A stretch of DNA of 64,000 nt from AC-32 sp038237925 (GCA_038237925.1 JBBRYF010000004.1:1-64000), one strand, 5' to 3'. Shown: positions 42,460 through 51,416, counted from the first letter of the stretch. The notes: generated by a model not told the origin, from the sequence alone. A program made the numbers and translations.

Positions 42460-43410
42460 ATGAAGCGAGCGCTGCTCCTGGTCGCGATCCTGGCGATCCC
42501 CGCCGCCTCGACTGCAGCGACCCGCCGGCCGATCGCGCTCGTGACCGCCGAGACACAGAATCAGCTCCTCGCGGTGGACCTTCATTCCGGTCGCGTCATC
42601 CGCCGGCTGAGGATGCCCGCCGATCCCGAGACCGTCGAGGCGTACGCCGGGCAGGCCGCCGTCGTCAGTACCCGGGCGGGTGCGGTCACGCTCGTCGACC
42701 CCCGGACGCTGAAGATCCAGCGGGTCGTCCGCGGGTTCGCCTCTCCTCACATCGCCGCCTTCGCGCCGGGCGGCGACTACCTCTACGTCACCGACGACGC
42801 GCGGGGGCAGCTCGCCGTCATCCTCGGCGGCGCGGTGCGGAAGCTCTTCGTCGGGCTCGGAGCGCACCACATGTCGTTCAGGCCCGACCAGAAGGAGCTG
42901 TGGATTGCGCTCGGCGAGCGGGCGCGGTCGATCTCCGTCGTGGACACGAGGAACCCGCTGCGACCGAGACTCGTAGGGCACGTCGACCCGCGCGGGCTTG
43001 CGCACGACCTCGCCTTCACACCGGACGGCCGTTTCGTCTGGGTGACGTACGACGACCAGCCGTACGCGCGCATCTTCGACGCGCGGACGAGACGGCCGGT
43101 CGCGATGCTGTACGCCGGCCCGCCTCCGGCACACGTCCGCTTCGACGACGCCTCTGGGCTGCCCCGATTCGCCGTCCGTGCCTATGTGACCAGCGGCAAC
43201 TCGGCGACCCTTCGCATCTTCGACTGGCGCAAACGGCGGCTCGCTCGCTTGCTCAGAACCGACCCGGGCTCGTACAACCTCTCGATCGACCAGGGAGTCG
43301 TCGCAACCTCGTCGTTGACCTCGGGAAGGCTGACGCTCATGCACGGCATCCGGCGGACGCTCTCCGAGCGGGTGGCACCGGCGGCAAGAGACGTCGCCCT
43401 CGTGCCGTAA
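42460..43410 (+). CDS. Secreted YVTN/YncE-type beta-propeller protein
   Basis: The 316-residue protein has a signal peptide (MKRALLLVAILAIPAASTAA) and YVTN-style repeats, e.g. LVTAETQNQLLAVDLHSGRV, LYVTDDARGQLAVILGG, ISVVDTRNPLRPRLVGHVD and FVWVTYDDQPYARIFDARTR. Seven blades are plausible. Extracytoplasmic, function unknown, often interpreted as binding platforms. It lies 7 nt downstream of the carboxypeptidase and 9 nt upstream of the UGA-containing peroxiredoxin, so the run from 40291 to 45719 may be one transcript. Confidence 0.85.
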   Translation: MKRALLLVAILAIPAASTAATRRPIALVTAETQNQLLAVDLHSGRVIRRLRMPADPETVEAYAGQAAVVSTRAGAVTLVDPRTLKIQRVVRGFASPHIAAFAPGGDYLYVTDDARGQLAVILGGAVRKLFVGLGAHHMSFRPDQKELWIALGERARSISVVDTRNPLRPRLVGHVDPRGLAHDLAFTPDGRFVWVTYDDQPYARIFDARTRRPVAMLYAGPPPAHVRFDDASGLPRFAVRAYVTSGNSATLRIFDWRKRRLARLLRTDPGSYNLSIDQGVVATSSLTSGRLTLMHGIRRTLSERVAPAARDVALVP

Positions 43411-43419
43411 GCTCGCTCC

Positions 43420-43878
43420 GTGCTGGAGATCGGCGAGCAGTTCCCGGACGCGCGGGTCTGGATGGGGCCGCAGGAGCCCGTCTCGCTGCGCGACCTCGCG
43501 GCCGAGAAGCCGTTGCTCCTGCTCTTTTATTTGTTCGACTGGTCCGCGACCTGAACGAACGAGATGGAGCTCCTGCGTGACAGGAGCGCGGACTTCGAGC
43601 AGGCGGGGGTGCAGGCAGTCGGCGTCTCGCGCGATTCGCCCTGGACGCACATCGCCTGGATGCAGGCGCTCGACTTGAACTTTCCGCTCCTTTCCGACTG
43701 GAATGCCGAGGCGGTGCATACCTTTGGCATCGCGCACGAGTTCCGGGGCTACAAGGACGTGGCCGAGCGAACGGCGTTCCTCGTCGACCGGAGCGGTACG
43801 GTCCGCGGCGCATGGCGGTACGAGACGGCAGAGGTGCCGGACTTGGACGAGCTGCTCTCGGCCGCCCAGGCCTTGTAG
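43420..43878 (+). CDS. Selenocysteine-containing peroxiredoxin (in-frame UGA at the peroxidatic position)
   Basis: Read through one UGA (43552-43554), the frame from GTG 43420 gives a 152-residue AhpC/TSA-family protein. Around the UGA it reads FYLFDWSATUTNEMELLRD, with U45 exactly where the peroxidatic Cys of the (T/S)xxC motif sits. The partner Arg is present in ERTAFLVDRSG (Arg117) and the remainder (FPLLSDWNAEAVHTFGI) is typical peroxiredoxin. No Cys exists elsewhere, so it would be a 1-Sec enzyme reducing peroxides with an external thiol donor. A bacterial SECIS-like hairpin follows the UGA. Without readthrough only a catalytically empty fragment from ATG 43564 would be made. A Cys-to-stop mutation is the alternative, but conserved sequence on both sides and the hairpin argue for selenocysteine. 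The end overlaps the next gene by 67 nt. Confidence 0.8.
43552..43587 (+). promoter_or_regulatory. Bacterial SECIS-like element (UGA plus downstream stem-loop)
   Basis: After UGA 43552-43554 and a 14-nt spacer, GCTCCTG (43569-43575) pairs perfectly with CAGGAGC (43581-43587) around the loop CGTGA. The apical loop begins 21 nt after the UGA, is 5 nt long and has G as its second base. All three values fall within the published bacterial SECIS rules (distance 16-37 nt, loop 3-14 nt, G in the first two loop bases). It would recruit SelB with Sec-tRNA. Confidence 0.7.
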
Positions 43879-45719
43879 CGTTCCTCGTCGCGCTCTACCT
43901 CGGTGCGGGAGTCGTGGCGACGGCGCCGCAGCTCGGGCACGCGGGCTCGCGCTTCCTCGCGCGCGGGACTCCGGTTCCCGGCGAGGCGGCGGCGGGCGAC
44001 CACCTGCAGGCCGAGTACCACCTCTGGCTTGTCGGCCACCAGCTCGAGCATGCGCGCGCCCCGTGGCGCGACCCGTTCACGTTCCGGCCGGAGGCTCCGC
44101 CGCGGTGGAACTTCGGCGGCTGGCCGTTCGGGCTGCCGTTCTGGCCGCTGGCCGCGCTCTTCGGGCCGGTGCTCGGCTGGAACCTGTTCCTGCTGCTGAC
44201 CTACCTCGCCGCGGGCGCGTTCGCCTATCTCTGGCTGCGAGAGCTGCGGCTTCCCGTCGGCGCTGCGCTCCTCGGCGGCTTGGTCTTCGCGCTCGAGCCG
44301 TACCGGGTCGCGCAGAGCACGGGGCACCTGCGCGGGCCGATCTCGACGCTGCTGCCACTCGCGCTCTGGGCGTTCGAGCGCGCGCGCCGGGGATCGTGGT
44401 TGTGGCTCTTGGGCGCCGGAGCCGCCCTCGCCTCGATCCCGTTCTCGGACGTTCACCTTGCGCTCGGGGCGATTCCGTTCTTCCTGCTCTACGCCCTCTG
44501 CCGCGGAGGCCCTATCCGCGGCGCGCTGGCGACGATCCCGGCGGTCGCGGCCGCACTTCTGGTCGGACACTTTTCGACGAGCGGGCTCGGCGCGGGGGGC
44601 CGGTCGCTGCGTGAAGTCAGCCACTACTCGGCCACCGGGCTCGATCTCGTGACTCGCCATCCGCGACACGGGCTCGAAAGCTTCGTCTTCCTCGGCTGGC
44701 TGACCCCGCTGCTCGCGCTCGCCGGGCTCGTGCTGCTCGTTCGCACCCGGCGCTGGGAGATCGTCGCCGCGCTCGCGGTCGGCGCGGTCGTGCCGATCCT
44801 GCTCGCGCTCGGGACGCACTTCCCGCTCTACGCGACGCTCTGGCACCACTTCGCGCCGCTGCGCTACCCCCGCGTGCCCGAGCGGCAGATGCCGGTCGCG
44901 TGCCTCGCGCTCGCCGCTCTGGCCGGCTTCGCCGTCGCGCGCGTGCGCTGGCTTCCGCTCGTGGCCGTCGTGCTCGTGCTCGTTGCCGCCGACCTCCGCG
45001 TCTCGATCTACCAGGCGGCCGCGGCCGATCGCGGCAACCTCGCCTACGAAGCGGTCCGCTCAGGGCCTCGGGGACGGCTGCTCGAGGTTCCCGTCTTCCA
45101 CCCGTCGGTGCAGCTCGGCAGCGTCTACCTCTGGTACGACCAGGTCGCGCAGCGCGAGCGGCCGGGTGGGTACTCGACGATCGCGCCCGACCCTGCTGCG
45201 CAGCTCGCGCTGCGGCTGGAGGAGCTGAACTGCGGCGACTGGCGGCCCGGCGACGACGCCCTCCTGCGCCGGCTCGGCGTCCGGTACGTCGCCTTCCACC
45301 GCGGGCTCGCCGGCGACACCGGCTGGTTCGCCTGGCGGACGTTCGTCCACCACGGCTTCGGGCGGCTCGCCGGCGACGGCGCGGTGACGACGCTCGAGCG
45401 CGGGCGCTCCGGCGGCAGCGCTCCGCTCGGGCCGCCCTCGGGTCACCTGGTCTTCTGCCGCGAAGGCTGGGACGGCCTCACGCCGCACCGCCAGCACACC
45501 GCGCTGTGGGCTCGAGGCCGCGAGCTCCGCGTGGAGCTGACCACCCAGCTCCCCGACCGCGTGACCTTCTCTGTCGACGGACGCCGAGTCGCGTCGAAGC
45601 GAATCGTCGCGCCGGCCCGCATGACGGTGCCGCTCGGCACGAACGGATGGCACCTGGTGGGCGTGCACATCGTGCGCACCGACCACGGCCTGACGCTCAC
45701 GTCCGCGCGCGTGCGCTAG
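43812..45719 (+). CDS. Polytopic membrane protein, GT-C glycosyltransferase-like
   Basis: The 635-residue protein has about eleven transmembrane helices in its first 400 residues and a C-terminal 230-residue soluble beta domain. Features of GT-C-type proteins are an extracytoplasmic first loop rich in acidic and aromatic residues (GDHLQAEYHLWLVGHQLEH) and LRYPRVPERQMPVACLALAA, the reminiscent RxPxRY turn of YfhO-like membrane proteins. It may transfer a lipid-linked sugar, but no catalytic residue can be assigned. The only start codon in frame before the first helix is ATG 43812, overlapping the peroxiredoxin gene by 67 nt; GTG around 43914 would lose the first helix. Confidence 0.78.
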   Translation: MAVRDGRGAGLGRAALGRPGLVAFLVALYLGAGVVATAPQLGHAGSRFLARGTPVPGEAAAGDHLQAEYHLWLVGHQLEHARAPWRDPFTFRPEAPPRWNFGGWPFGLPFWPLAALFGPVLGWNLFLLLTYLAAGAFAYLWLRELRLPVGAALLGGLVFALEPYRVAQSTGHLRGPISTLLPLALWAFERARRGSWLWLLGAGAALASIPFSDVHLALGAIPFFLLYALCRGGPIRGALATIPAVAAALLVGHFSTSGLGAGGRSLREVSHYSATGLDLVTRHPRHGLESFVFLGWLTPLLALAGLVLLVRTRRWEIVAALAVGAVVPILLALGTHFPLYATLWHHFAPLRYPRVPERQMPVACLALAALAGFAVARVRWLPLVAVVLVLVAADLRVSIYQAAAADRGNLAYEAVRSGPRGRLLEVPVFHPSVQLGSVYLWYDQVAQRERPGGYSTIAPDPAAQLALRLEELNCGDWRPGDDALLRRLGVRYVAFHRGLAGDTGWFAWRTFVHHGFGRLAGDGAVTTLERGRSGGSAPLGPPSGHLVFCREGWDGLTPHRQHTALWARGRELRVELTTQLPDRVTFSVDGRRVASKRIVAPARMTVPLGTNGWHLVGVHIVRTDHGLTLTSARVR

Positions 45720-45721
45720 CG

Positions 45722-46501
45722 CTACATGCCCATCGCGTGGTACCCCGCGTCGACGTACAGCATCGTCGCGGTCACGTTCTCCGCCTCGTCCGAGAGCAGG
45801 TACGCGCCCGCCGCGCCCACGTCGTCGGCGTCGATCGGCCGGTGAAGCGGCGAGCGCTCCTCGACGATCGACTCCATCGTCGGAAAGCCCGCGATCGAGC
45901 GCGCGGCCAGCGTCCGCACCGGCCCGGCGGAGACGGCGTTCACGCGAATGTTCTTCTGGCCGAGGTCCCACGCGAGGTACTGCACCGACGAGTCGAGGGT
46001 CGCCTTCGCCACGCCCATCACGTTGTAGTGGGGCACCGCCCGCTCGCCGCCGAGGTAGGTCATGGTCAAGATCGAGCCGCCGCCCGCGGCCTCCATGAGC
46101 GGCTCGGCCTGCCGCGCGCACGCGACCAGCGAGTAGGCCGAGACGTCGAGCGCCATCCAGAAGCGGTCGCGCGGCGTGTCGGTGAAGCGGCCCTCGAGAT
46201 CCTCCGCCGCGGCGAAGGCGACTGAGTGGACGAGCAGGTCGAGCTCGCCGCCGAAGGTCTCGCCCACCTCGCGGAAGACCCGCTCGACGTCCTCGTCGGA
46301 GCGGACATCGCAAGCCGTCACGAGCGGCGAGTCGACGGTCTCCGCGAGCTCGCGCACGCCCTTCTCGATCCGCTCGCCCTGGTAGGTGAACGCGAGGCTC
46401 GCTCCGGCCTCGGCGAGCCGCTTCGCGATCGCCCACGCGATCGAGCGGCGGTTGGCGACGCCGAGCACGAGACCGCGCTTTCCTTCGAACCGATCTGCCA
46501 C
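45722..46501 (-). CDS. fabI: Enoyl-[acyl-carrier-protein] reductase (NADH), FabI type
   Basis: The 259-residue SDR enzyme performs the last reduction of the type II fatty-acid elongation cycle. Diagnostic features are the atypical nucleotide motif GVANRRSIAWAIA, LVHSVAFA, and the FabI active site Tyr-x6-Lys in HYNVMGVAKATLDSS. SAGPVRTLAARSI forms the substrate-binding flap. Full length. Start ATG 46501 is divergent from the subtilase gene with 47 nt between. It is the presumed triclosan target in such organisms. Its stop is 2 nt from the convergent GT-C-like gene. Confidence 0.95.
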   Translation of the reverse strand: MADRFEGKRGLVLGVANRRSIAWAIAKRLAEAGASLAFTYQGERIEKGVRELAETVDSPLVTACDVRSDEDVERVFREVGETFGGELDLLVHSVAFAAAEDLEGRFTDTPRDRFWMALDVSAYSLVACARQAEPLMEAAGGGSILTMTYLGGERAVPHYNVMGVAKATLDSSVQYLAWDLGQKNIRVNAVSAGPVRTLAARSIAGFPTMESIVEERSPLHRPIDADDVGAAGAYLLSDEAENVTATMLYVDAGYHAMGM

Positions 46502-46548
46502 GGAGCGCGAGTCTAGATCCTGGGAAATCTGCGGTACATTGACTGCCC

Positions 46549-49500
46549 TTGCGCCGCCACCTCCTTCTCTCGTTCGTCGCGGCGCTACTCGTCCTCACGA
46601 CCTGCGCGACCGCCGCGGCCGGGCTGCGGCCGATCCGGCTGCCGCGGCACGGGGACCTGACGCTGCCGCGTGTGCGCCACGGCGTGCTGCGGATCCCGAG
46701 CGGCCAGGCGCGGGGCCGGGTGACGGTACTCGTCGGGCTGCGGCTGCCGCCCCTAGCGCAGCGTTACGGGCCGGGCCTGTTCGCGTTCGGCCCGCGCAAG
46801 AAGCTCGACGTCGCGAGCTCGGCCTCCCAGGCGTACCTCGCACATCTCGCCCGCGCTCAGGCCGTCGCCGCGCGCCAGATCCGCCGTGCCGTGCCGAGCG
46901 CGCGCGTCTCGTACCACTACCGCACGATCCTCGACGGCCTCGCCGTCAGCCTGCGCTACCGCGACCTGCCGAAGCTCCTGAACGTGAGCGCCGTGAAGAA
47001 GGTCTACCCGAGCGCGCGCTACCACCTCGACACGAACAAGAGCCCGTCCATCATCCGCGCCGACACCTTCTGGGCGAGCACGGGCGGCCGCGGCCAGGGG
47101 ATCAAGATCGCCGTCGTCGACGACGGAGTCGATGAGACGAACCCGTACTTCAACCCGACCGGCTTCTCGTACCCGCCGGACTTCCCGAAGGGCGGCCGCA
47201 AGTGGACGACGCCGAAGGTGATCGTCGCGCGCGCCTTTCCGGGGCCCGGCTCCGGGCGGCAGGGCCACCTCGCGCTCTACCGAGCCGACTCGTTCCACGG
47301 CACGCACGTGGCCGGGATCGCGGCCGGGGTCTCGGGCACCGCGGTTGGCCCCGGGCCTGACCACCCGGCGGTCAGCGGCCTCTCCGGGATCGCGCCGCGT
47401 GCCTGGATCGGGAACTACCGTGTCTTCAACGTGCCCGTCCCGACCGGCGGCCTCGACGCGTTCACGCCGGAGATCATGCTCGCCTTCGAGGCGGCCGTGA
47501 ACGACGGCATGGACGTGATCAACTTCTCGGGTGGCGGGCCGGAGATCGATCCTGCAGCGGACGCGCTCGTGCAGGCTCTCGACAACGTCGCCGCGGCCGG
47601 TGTCGTGCCGGTGATCTCGGCCGGGAACGACCGCGACGACTTCGGCCTCGGCTCGGTCGGGTCGCCGAGCAACGCGGAGGGCGCGATCTCGGTCGCGGCG
47701 ACCTCGAACCTGCACGTCTTCGGCAGCGAGCTCGAGGTGACCGGCCCCGGCGCGCCGCCGAGCCTGCAGCACATCCCGTTCGCGTACAACGTCACGGTTC
47801 CGCCGGCGTGGCTCGCGGGCCAGACGCTCGTCGACGTCGGCACCATCACCGGCGCCAGCGGTCAGCCAGTCGAGCGGCACGTCTGCGCGCCGCCCGGCTT
47901 CGACCCGAACGACCCTCGCTTCACGACGCTGCCGGCCGGATCGCTCCAGGGCATGGTCGCGCTCGTCTCGCGCGGCGGCTGCACGTTCGACTCCAAGGTT
48001 CAGCGCGTACGCCAGGCCGGAGCGACCGGGATCGTGCTCGCCGACAACCGCCCCGGCGAGGCGAACTTCATCGGCGTCGCGCTCGGATTCCCGGGCGGAA
48101 TGATCTCCGACCTCGACGGCGCCAACCTGCGCGCCTACCTCGCCGCGCACGGCGGCCGCACCACCTTCCGCGCCACGGCCGTGAACGACCCGCGCGAGAT
48201 CCAGACCGGCCGCAGCGGCGTGATCACGAGCTTCTCGTCGGGCGGCCCGACGAACTTCGACCACAAGCTGAAGCCGGACGTGGCCGCCCCGGGCGGCCAG
48301 ATCCTCTCCTCGACGCTGACCGAGTTCGCGGGTGCGCCGTTCGCCGTCTTCGACGGGACGAGCATGGCCGCGCCGCATGTCTCGGGCGCCGCGGCGCTGC
48401 TCCTGCAGCAGCACCCAGGCTGGTCGCCGCAGCAGGTGAAGTCCGCGCTGATGACCTCGGCCGCGCCGGCCTGGGGCAACACCGCGCGCACGCAGGAGGC
48501 CTCGGTCCTGCTCGAAGGTGGCGGCCTGATCGACGTGCAGGCCGCCAACTCCCCCAAGCTCTTCTCCGAGCCGTCCTCGCTCTCGTTCGGCTTCCTGACC
48601 ACCGACGCCGGCCCGGCGCGCAAGGCGCTGCTGCTCTCGCTCTCCGACGCGGGCAGCGGCGGCGGTGCCTGGTCGGTCGACGTCCAGCCGCAGGCGGCCA
48701 CGGCCGGGGCGACAGTCGCGCCGTCGACGTCGTCGGTCAGCCTCCCGCCGGGCGGCACCGTGGAGCTGCCGATCGTCGCGACCGCGTCGTACACGGCGCC
48801 GAGCGGCGACGACTACGGCTTCATCGTTCTGCGGCGCGGCAGCGACAAGGTACGCGTCCCGTACTACTTCTCCGTCCAGTACCCGCAGATCGGCCGCGCA
48901 CCGCGCGACACGATCAAGACCTACCAGCTCGGCGACACGAGCAAGGGCACGAGCTACGTCAGCCGGTACCGCTTCCCCACGGAGCCGTTCGGCCCGCCGC
49001 CGTTCTACTTCGGTAAGCCGTTCAACGAGGACGGGGCCGAGCAGGTCTACACCATCCGCGTGACCTCGCACGCGGCGAACGCGGGCGCGGCCGTCGTCGC
49101 CGCCGAGCCGAACACGCTCATCGAGCCCTGGTTCCTCGGCTCGCTGAACGAGGACGACGTCCAGGGCTACCCGGGCACACCGGTGAACGTGAACGGGCTC
49201 ACCTTCGAGTATCAGTTCGACAACGGCGCCGCCGCGGTCGACTTCCCGCACGAGGGCCGCTACTTCGTCGCCGTCGACTCGCGCGCCGATCCGTACACGA
49301 ACCAGCCCCTGCGCGGCCAGTACGTGCTGCACGCGTGGCAGAACGACGTCACGCCGCCGCGCTTCAAGTTCCTGACGAGGATCGTGACTCCCGGCCGGCC
49401 GCTGCTCGCGGGCATCGTCAGCGACCGCGGGGCGGGCGTCGACCCGCTCTCGCTCGTGATCGGCTACAAGCAGACGCTGCTCCTGGCCGCGCTGTACGAC

Positions 49501-49944
49501 CCCGGCAGCGGTCTCGTGCTCTGGTCGCTCGACGGCGCACCGAAGCTCCGGCTCGGGAAGACGCCCCTCATCGCGATCGCGTCCGATTACCAGGAGTCGA
49601 AGAACATCGACCAGGCGCTGCCGAACAGCACGTTCCGCTCGGTCCGGCTTCGCGCGGTGGCTCGGCCGAGGGTGACCTGGCTCCTGCCCGAGCCGCGCAC
49701 CTGTGTCGCCCGCGTCGAGCCGCTGTTCGTCAGCGCCGGCTCCGCCCGCGGCGTGCGCTCGGTGCGCTTCTTCGACGGCCGCAAGAAGATCGCGACCGTG
49801 AAGCATGGGATCGAAGGGCTGTACGACACGCAGTGGCGCTCCGGCAGAGCCCGCCACGGCCGCCACGTTTTGCGCGCCGTCCTGACGGATCGCCGCGGCA
49901 AGACGGCGGCCGCGCGTCGGATCGTTCGCGTGTGTCGCCGGTAG
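46549..49944 (+). CDS. Secreted subtilisin-like serine protease (S8) with PA-domain insert
   Basis: The 1131-residue protein starts at TTG 46549, giving a classical signal peptide (MRRHLLLSFVAALLVLTTC). A propeptide precedes the catalytic domain with Asp191 (VVDDGVD), His250 (HGTHVAG), oxyanion Asn360 (SAGN) and Ser605 (GTSMAAPH). A protease-associated domain is inserted at about 400-545 (GMVALVSRGGCTFDSKVQ, GIVLADN). The last 480 residues are beta-rich domains of the fibronectin/C5-peptidase style and a basic C-terminus (RRGKTAAARRIVRVCRR). All catalytic residues are intact. Extracellular degradation or processing is likely. The end overlaps the SDR gene by 13 nt. Confidence 0.92.
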   Translation: MRRHLLLSFVAALLVLTTCATAAAGLRPIRLPRHGDLTLPRVRHGVLRIPSGQARGRVTVLVGLRLPPLAQRYGPGLFAFGPRKKLDVASSASQAYLAHLARAQAVAARQIRRAVPSARVSYHYRTILDGLAVSLRYRDLPKLLNVSAVKKVYPSARYHLDTNKSPSIIRADTFWASTGGRGQGIKIAVVDDGVDETNPYFNPTGFSYPPDFPKGGRKWTTPKVIVARAFPGPGSGRQGHLALYRADSFHGTHVAGIAAGVSGTAVGPGPDHPAVSGLSGIAPRAWIGNYRVFNVPVPTGGLDAFTPEIMLAFEAAVNDGMDVINFSGGGPEIDPAADALVQALDNVAAAGVVPVISAGNDRDDFGLGSVGSPSNAEGAISVAATSNLHVFGSELEVTGPGAPPSLQHIPFAYNVTVPPAWLAGQTLVDVGTITGASGQPVERHVCAPPGFDPNDPRFTTLPAGSLQGMVALVSRGGCTFDSKVQRVRQAGATGIVLADNRPGEANFIGVALGFPGGMISDLDGANLRAYLAAHGGRTTFRATAVNDPREIQTGRSGVITSFSSGGPTNFDHKLKPDVAAPGGQILSSTLTEFAGAPFAVFDGTSMAAPHVSGAAALLLQQHPGWSPQQVKSALMTSAAPAWGNTARTQEASVLLEGGGLIDVQAANSPKLFSEPSSLSFGFLTTDAGPARKALLLSLSDAGSGGGAWSVDVQPQAATAGATVAPSTSSVSLPPGGTVELPIVATASYTAPSGDDYGFIVLRRGSDKVRVPYYFSVQYPQIGRAPRDTIKTYQLGDTSKGTSYVSRYRFPTEPFGPPPFYFGKPFNEDGAEQVYTIRVTSHAANAGAAVVAAEPNTLIEPWFLGSLNEDDVQGYPGTPVNVNGLTFEYQFDNGAAAVDFPHEGRYFVAVDSRADPYTNQPLRGQYVLHAWQNDVTPPRFKFLTRIVTPGRPLLAGIVSDRGAGVDPLSLVIGYKQTLLLAALYDPGSGLVLWSLDGAPKLRLGKTPLIAIASDYQESKNIDQALPNSTFRSVRLRAVARPRVTWLLPEPRTCVARVEPLFVSAGSARGVRSVRFFDGRKKIATVKHGIEGLYDTQWRSGRARHGRHVLRAVLTDRRGKTAAARRIVRVCRR

Positions 49945-50690
49945 CCGTCGTCACCGGCGGCTCCAGCGGGATCGGAGCCGCGGTGGCGCGCGCCCTGCGC
50001 GGGCGCGGCTGGACCTGCGTGCTGCTCGCGCGCCGCGAGGAACGGCTGCGGCCCCTCGCGGAGGAGCTCGGCGCCGAGTGGGAGCTCTGCGACGTCGGCG
50101 ACCGCGAGGCCGTCGAGCGCGTAGCCGGGAGTGTGCTCGAGCGCCACCCGCGCATCTCGCTGCTCGTGAACAACGCCGGGATTCCCGGGCGCGGTGGGTT
50201 CCTGAACGTGTCGCCCGAGCGAATCGAAGAGGTCGCTCGCACGAACTACCTCGGCGGCGTCTGGTGCCTGCGAGCCTTCCTACCGGCTCTCGAGGCGGCT
50301 GTGCCCGCGGATGTCGTCAACGTGGTCTCGGTCGCCGGAACCGTCGCCGCCGGCGCGGCCGGCCCGTACACCGCGTCGAAGCACGCGCAGCTCGCGTTCT
50401 CGCGCTCGGTCGATGCCGAGCTGCGCCCGCGGGGCGTGCGCGTGCACACGATCCTGCCCGGCTTCGTCGAGACCGAGGGGTTTCCGCAGCGGCGACGTTT
50501 CGGGCCGAGGCTCTCGACGCTCGTCGCCGAGCCAGAGCTCGTCGCGGAGCGCGTGCTCGCGGCGATCGAGCACAACCGGCGCGAGGTCTTCGTCCCCCGC
50601 TGGTACCGCATCGCGCCCCTTGCGCAGGTCCTCGCGCCTCGCCTCGTCGCGCGGCTTGCAACGCGTGGAATCCGGCCCGCAGGCGACTAG
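49932..50690 (+). CDS. Short-chain dehydrogenase/reductase
   Basis: The 252-residue classical SDR has TGGSSGIGAAVA (cofactor binding, residues 8-19), LVNNAGIPGRGG, the catalytic Ser in VVSVAGTVAAGA and Tyr/Lys in YTASKHAQL. The Arg at the end of the second strand (LLARREERL) suggests NADP preference. Substrate is not evident. GTG 49932 starts inside the end of the subtilase gene; the next gene (MarR-like) begins 1 nt after the stop. No signal peptide, cytoplasmic. Confidence 0.92.
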   Translation: MSPVAVVTGGSSGIGAAVARALRGRGWTCVLLARREERLRPLAEELGAEWELCDVGDREAVERVAGSVLERHPRISLLVNNAGIPGRGGFLNVSPERIEEVARTNYLGGVWCLRAFLPALEAAVPADVVNVVSVAGTVAAGAAGPYTASKHAQLAFSRSVDAELRPRGVRVHTILPGFVETEGFPQRRRFGPRLSTLVAEPELVAERVLAAIEHNRREVFVPRWYRIAPLAQVLAPRLVARLATRGIRPAGD

Positions 50691-50691
50691 G

Positions 50692-51117
50692 ATGCGCGGC
50701 ATCGCCGGTGACCTGACCGCCGCAGAGGTCGCGCCTGTCGCGGAGTTCCGCGCGGCGCTTCGACGCTTCATGCGCACGTCCGAGCGCAACGCGCGCGCCG
50801 CGGGGCTGACCCCGCAGCGCTACCTGCTCCTGCTGATGATCAAAGGCGCCGCCGACCGGAGCGAGAAGACCACGGTGACGGAGCTCACCGAGCGGCTCCA
50901 GCTCGCGCAGAGCACGGTGACCGAGCTCGTCAGCCGCGCCGAGGAGATCGGCCTCGTCACACGGGAACGCTCGGCCGACGACGGGCGGATCGCGTACCTG
51001 CGTCTCACCGACGAGGGCGAGCAACGCCTGGCCCGGTCGTTCACGAGCAACGAGCGCGAGCGACAGGCGCTGACCGAGGCGTTCACGCACCTCGAGGACA
51101 GCGTCCGTCCTCTGTGA
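50692..51117 (+). CDS. MarR family transcriptional regulator
   Basis: The 141-residue winged-helix protein has the MarR core: GLTPQRYLLLLMIKGA, LTERLQLAQSTVTELVSRAEE as recognition helix, and the wing RSADDGRIAYLRLTDEG with the conserved DxR. It probably acts as a dimeric repressor responding to small aromatics or oxidants. It overlaps the next gene (GTGA) and leads a unit of two thiol-redox proteins, which it may regulate. Confidence 0.92.
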   Translation: MRGIAGDLTAAEVAPVAEFRAALRRFMRTSERNARAAGLTPQRYLLLLMIKGAADRSEKTTVTELTERLQLAQSTVTELVSRAEEIGLVTRERSADDGRIAYLRLTDEGEQRLARSFTSNERERQALTEAFTHLEDSVRPL

Positions 51118-51416
51118 GGATCGACTTCTTCTTCTGGAAGGACTGCCCGTCTCACCCCGAGGCGCGTGCGCTGCTACGCGAGGTGCTCGACGCGGCCGGG
51201 ATCGACGCGGAGGTCGTGGAGCGCGAGGTCTTCTCCGAGCAGGAGGCCGAGGAGCTGGCGTTCCCGGGCTCGCCGACGATCCGCGTCGACGGCCGCGACG
51301 TCGATCCTGCCGGCGCATCCACGCGGCCCGCGCTGACCTGCCGCATCTACCACCTACCCGGCGGGCGCGTCTCGCCCGTCCCGTCCCGTGAGCAACTCGA
51401 GGAGGCATTGCGATGA
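51114..51416 (+). CDS. Thioredoxin-fold protein with WKDCPSH site
   Basis: The 100-residue protein begins MRIDFFFWKDCPSHPEA, with CPSH in place of CxxC, and has SPTIRVDGRDVDP in the cis-Pro region, the thioredoxin layout. Another Cys is in LTCRIYHLPGG. Similar proteins occur next to MarR regulators and mercury or arsenic genes in Actinobacteria. It is coupled by overlaps to the genes on both sides. Function is likely thiol-disulfide exchange, with the partner unknown. Confidence 0.82.
   Translation: MRIDFFFWKDCPSHPEARALLREVLDAAGIDAEVVEREVFSEQEAEELAFPGSPTIRVDGRDVDPAGASTRPALTCRIYHLPGGRVSPVPSREQLEEALR

Noticed and set aside
43564..43878. Peroxiredoxin as a short gene starting at ATG 43564
   Set aside because: This start removes the catalytic position and the conserved N-terminal strand; there is no ribosome-binding site, and the upstream frame is clearly homologous.
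46753..49866. Long minus-strand frame of over 1000 codons opposite the subtilase
   Set aside because: It is a high-GC shadow frame of the subtilase: no domain, extreme Arg/Asp/Glu bias, and the plus strand shows all catalytic motifs.
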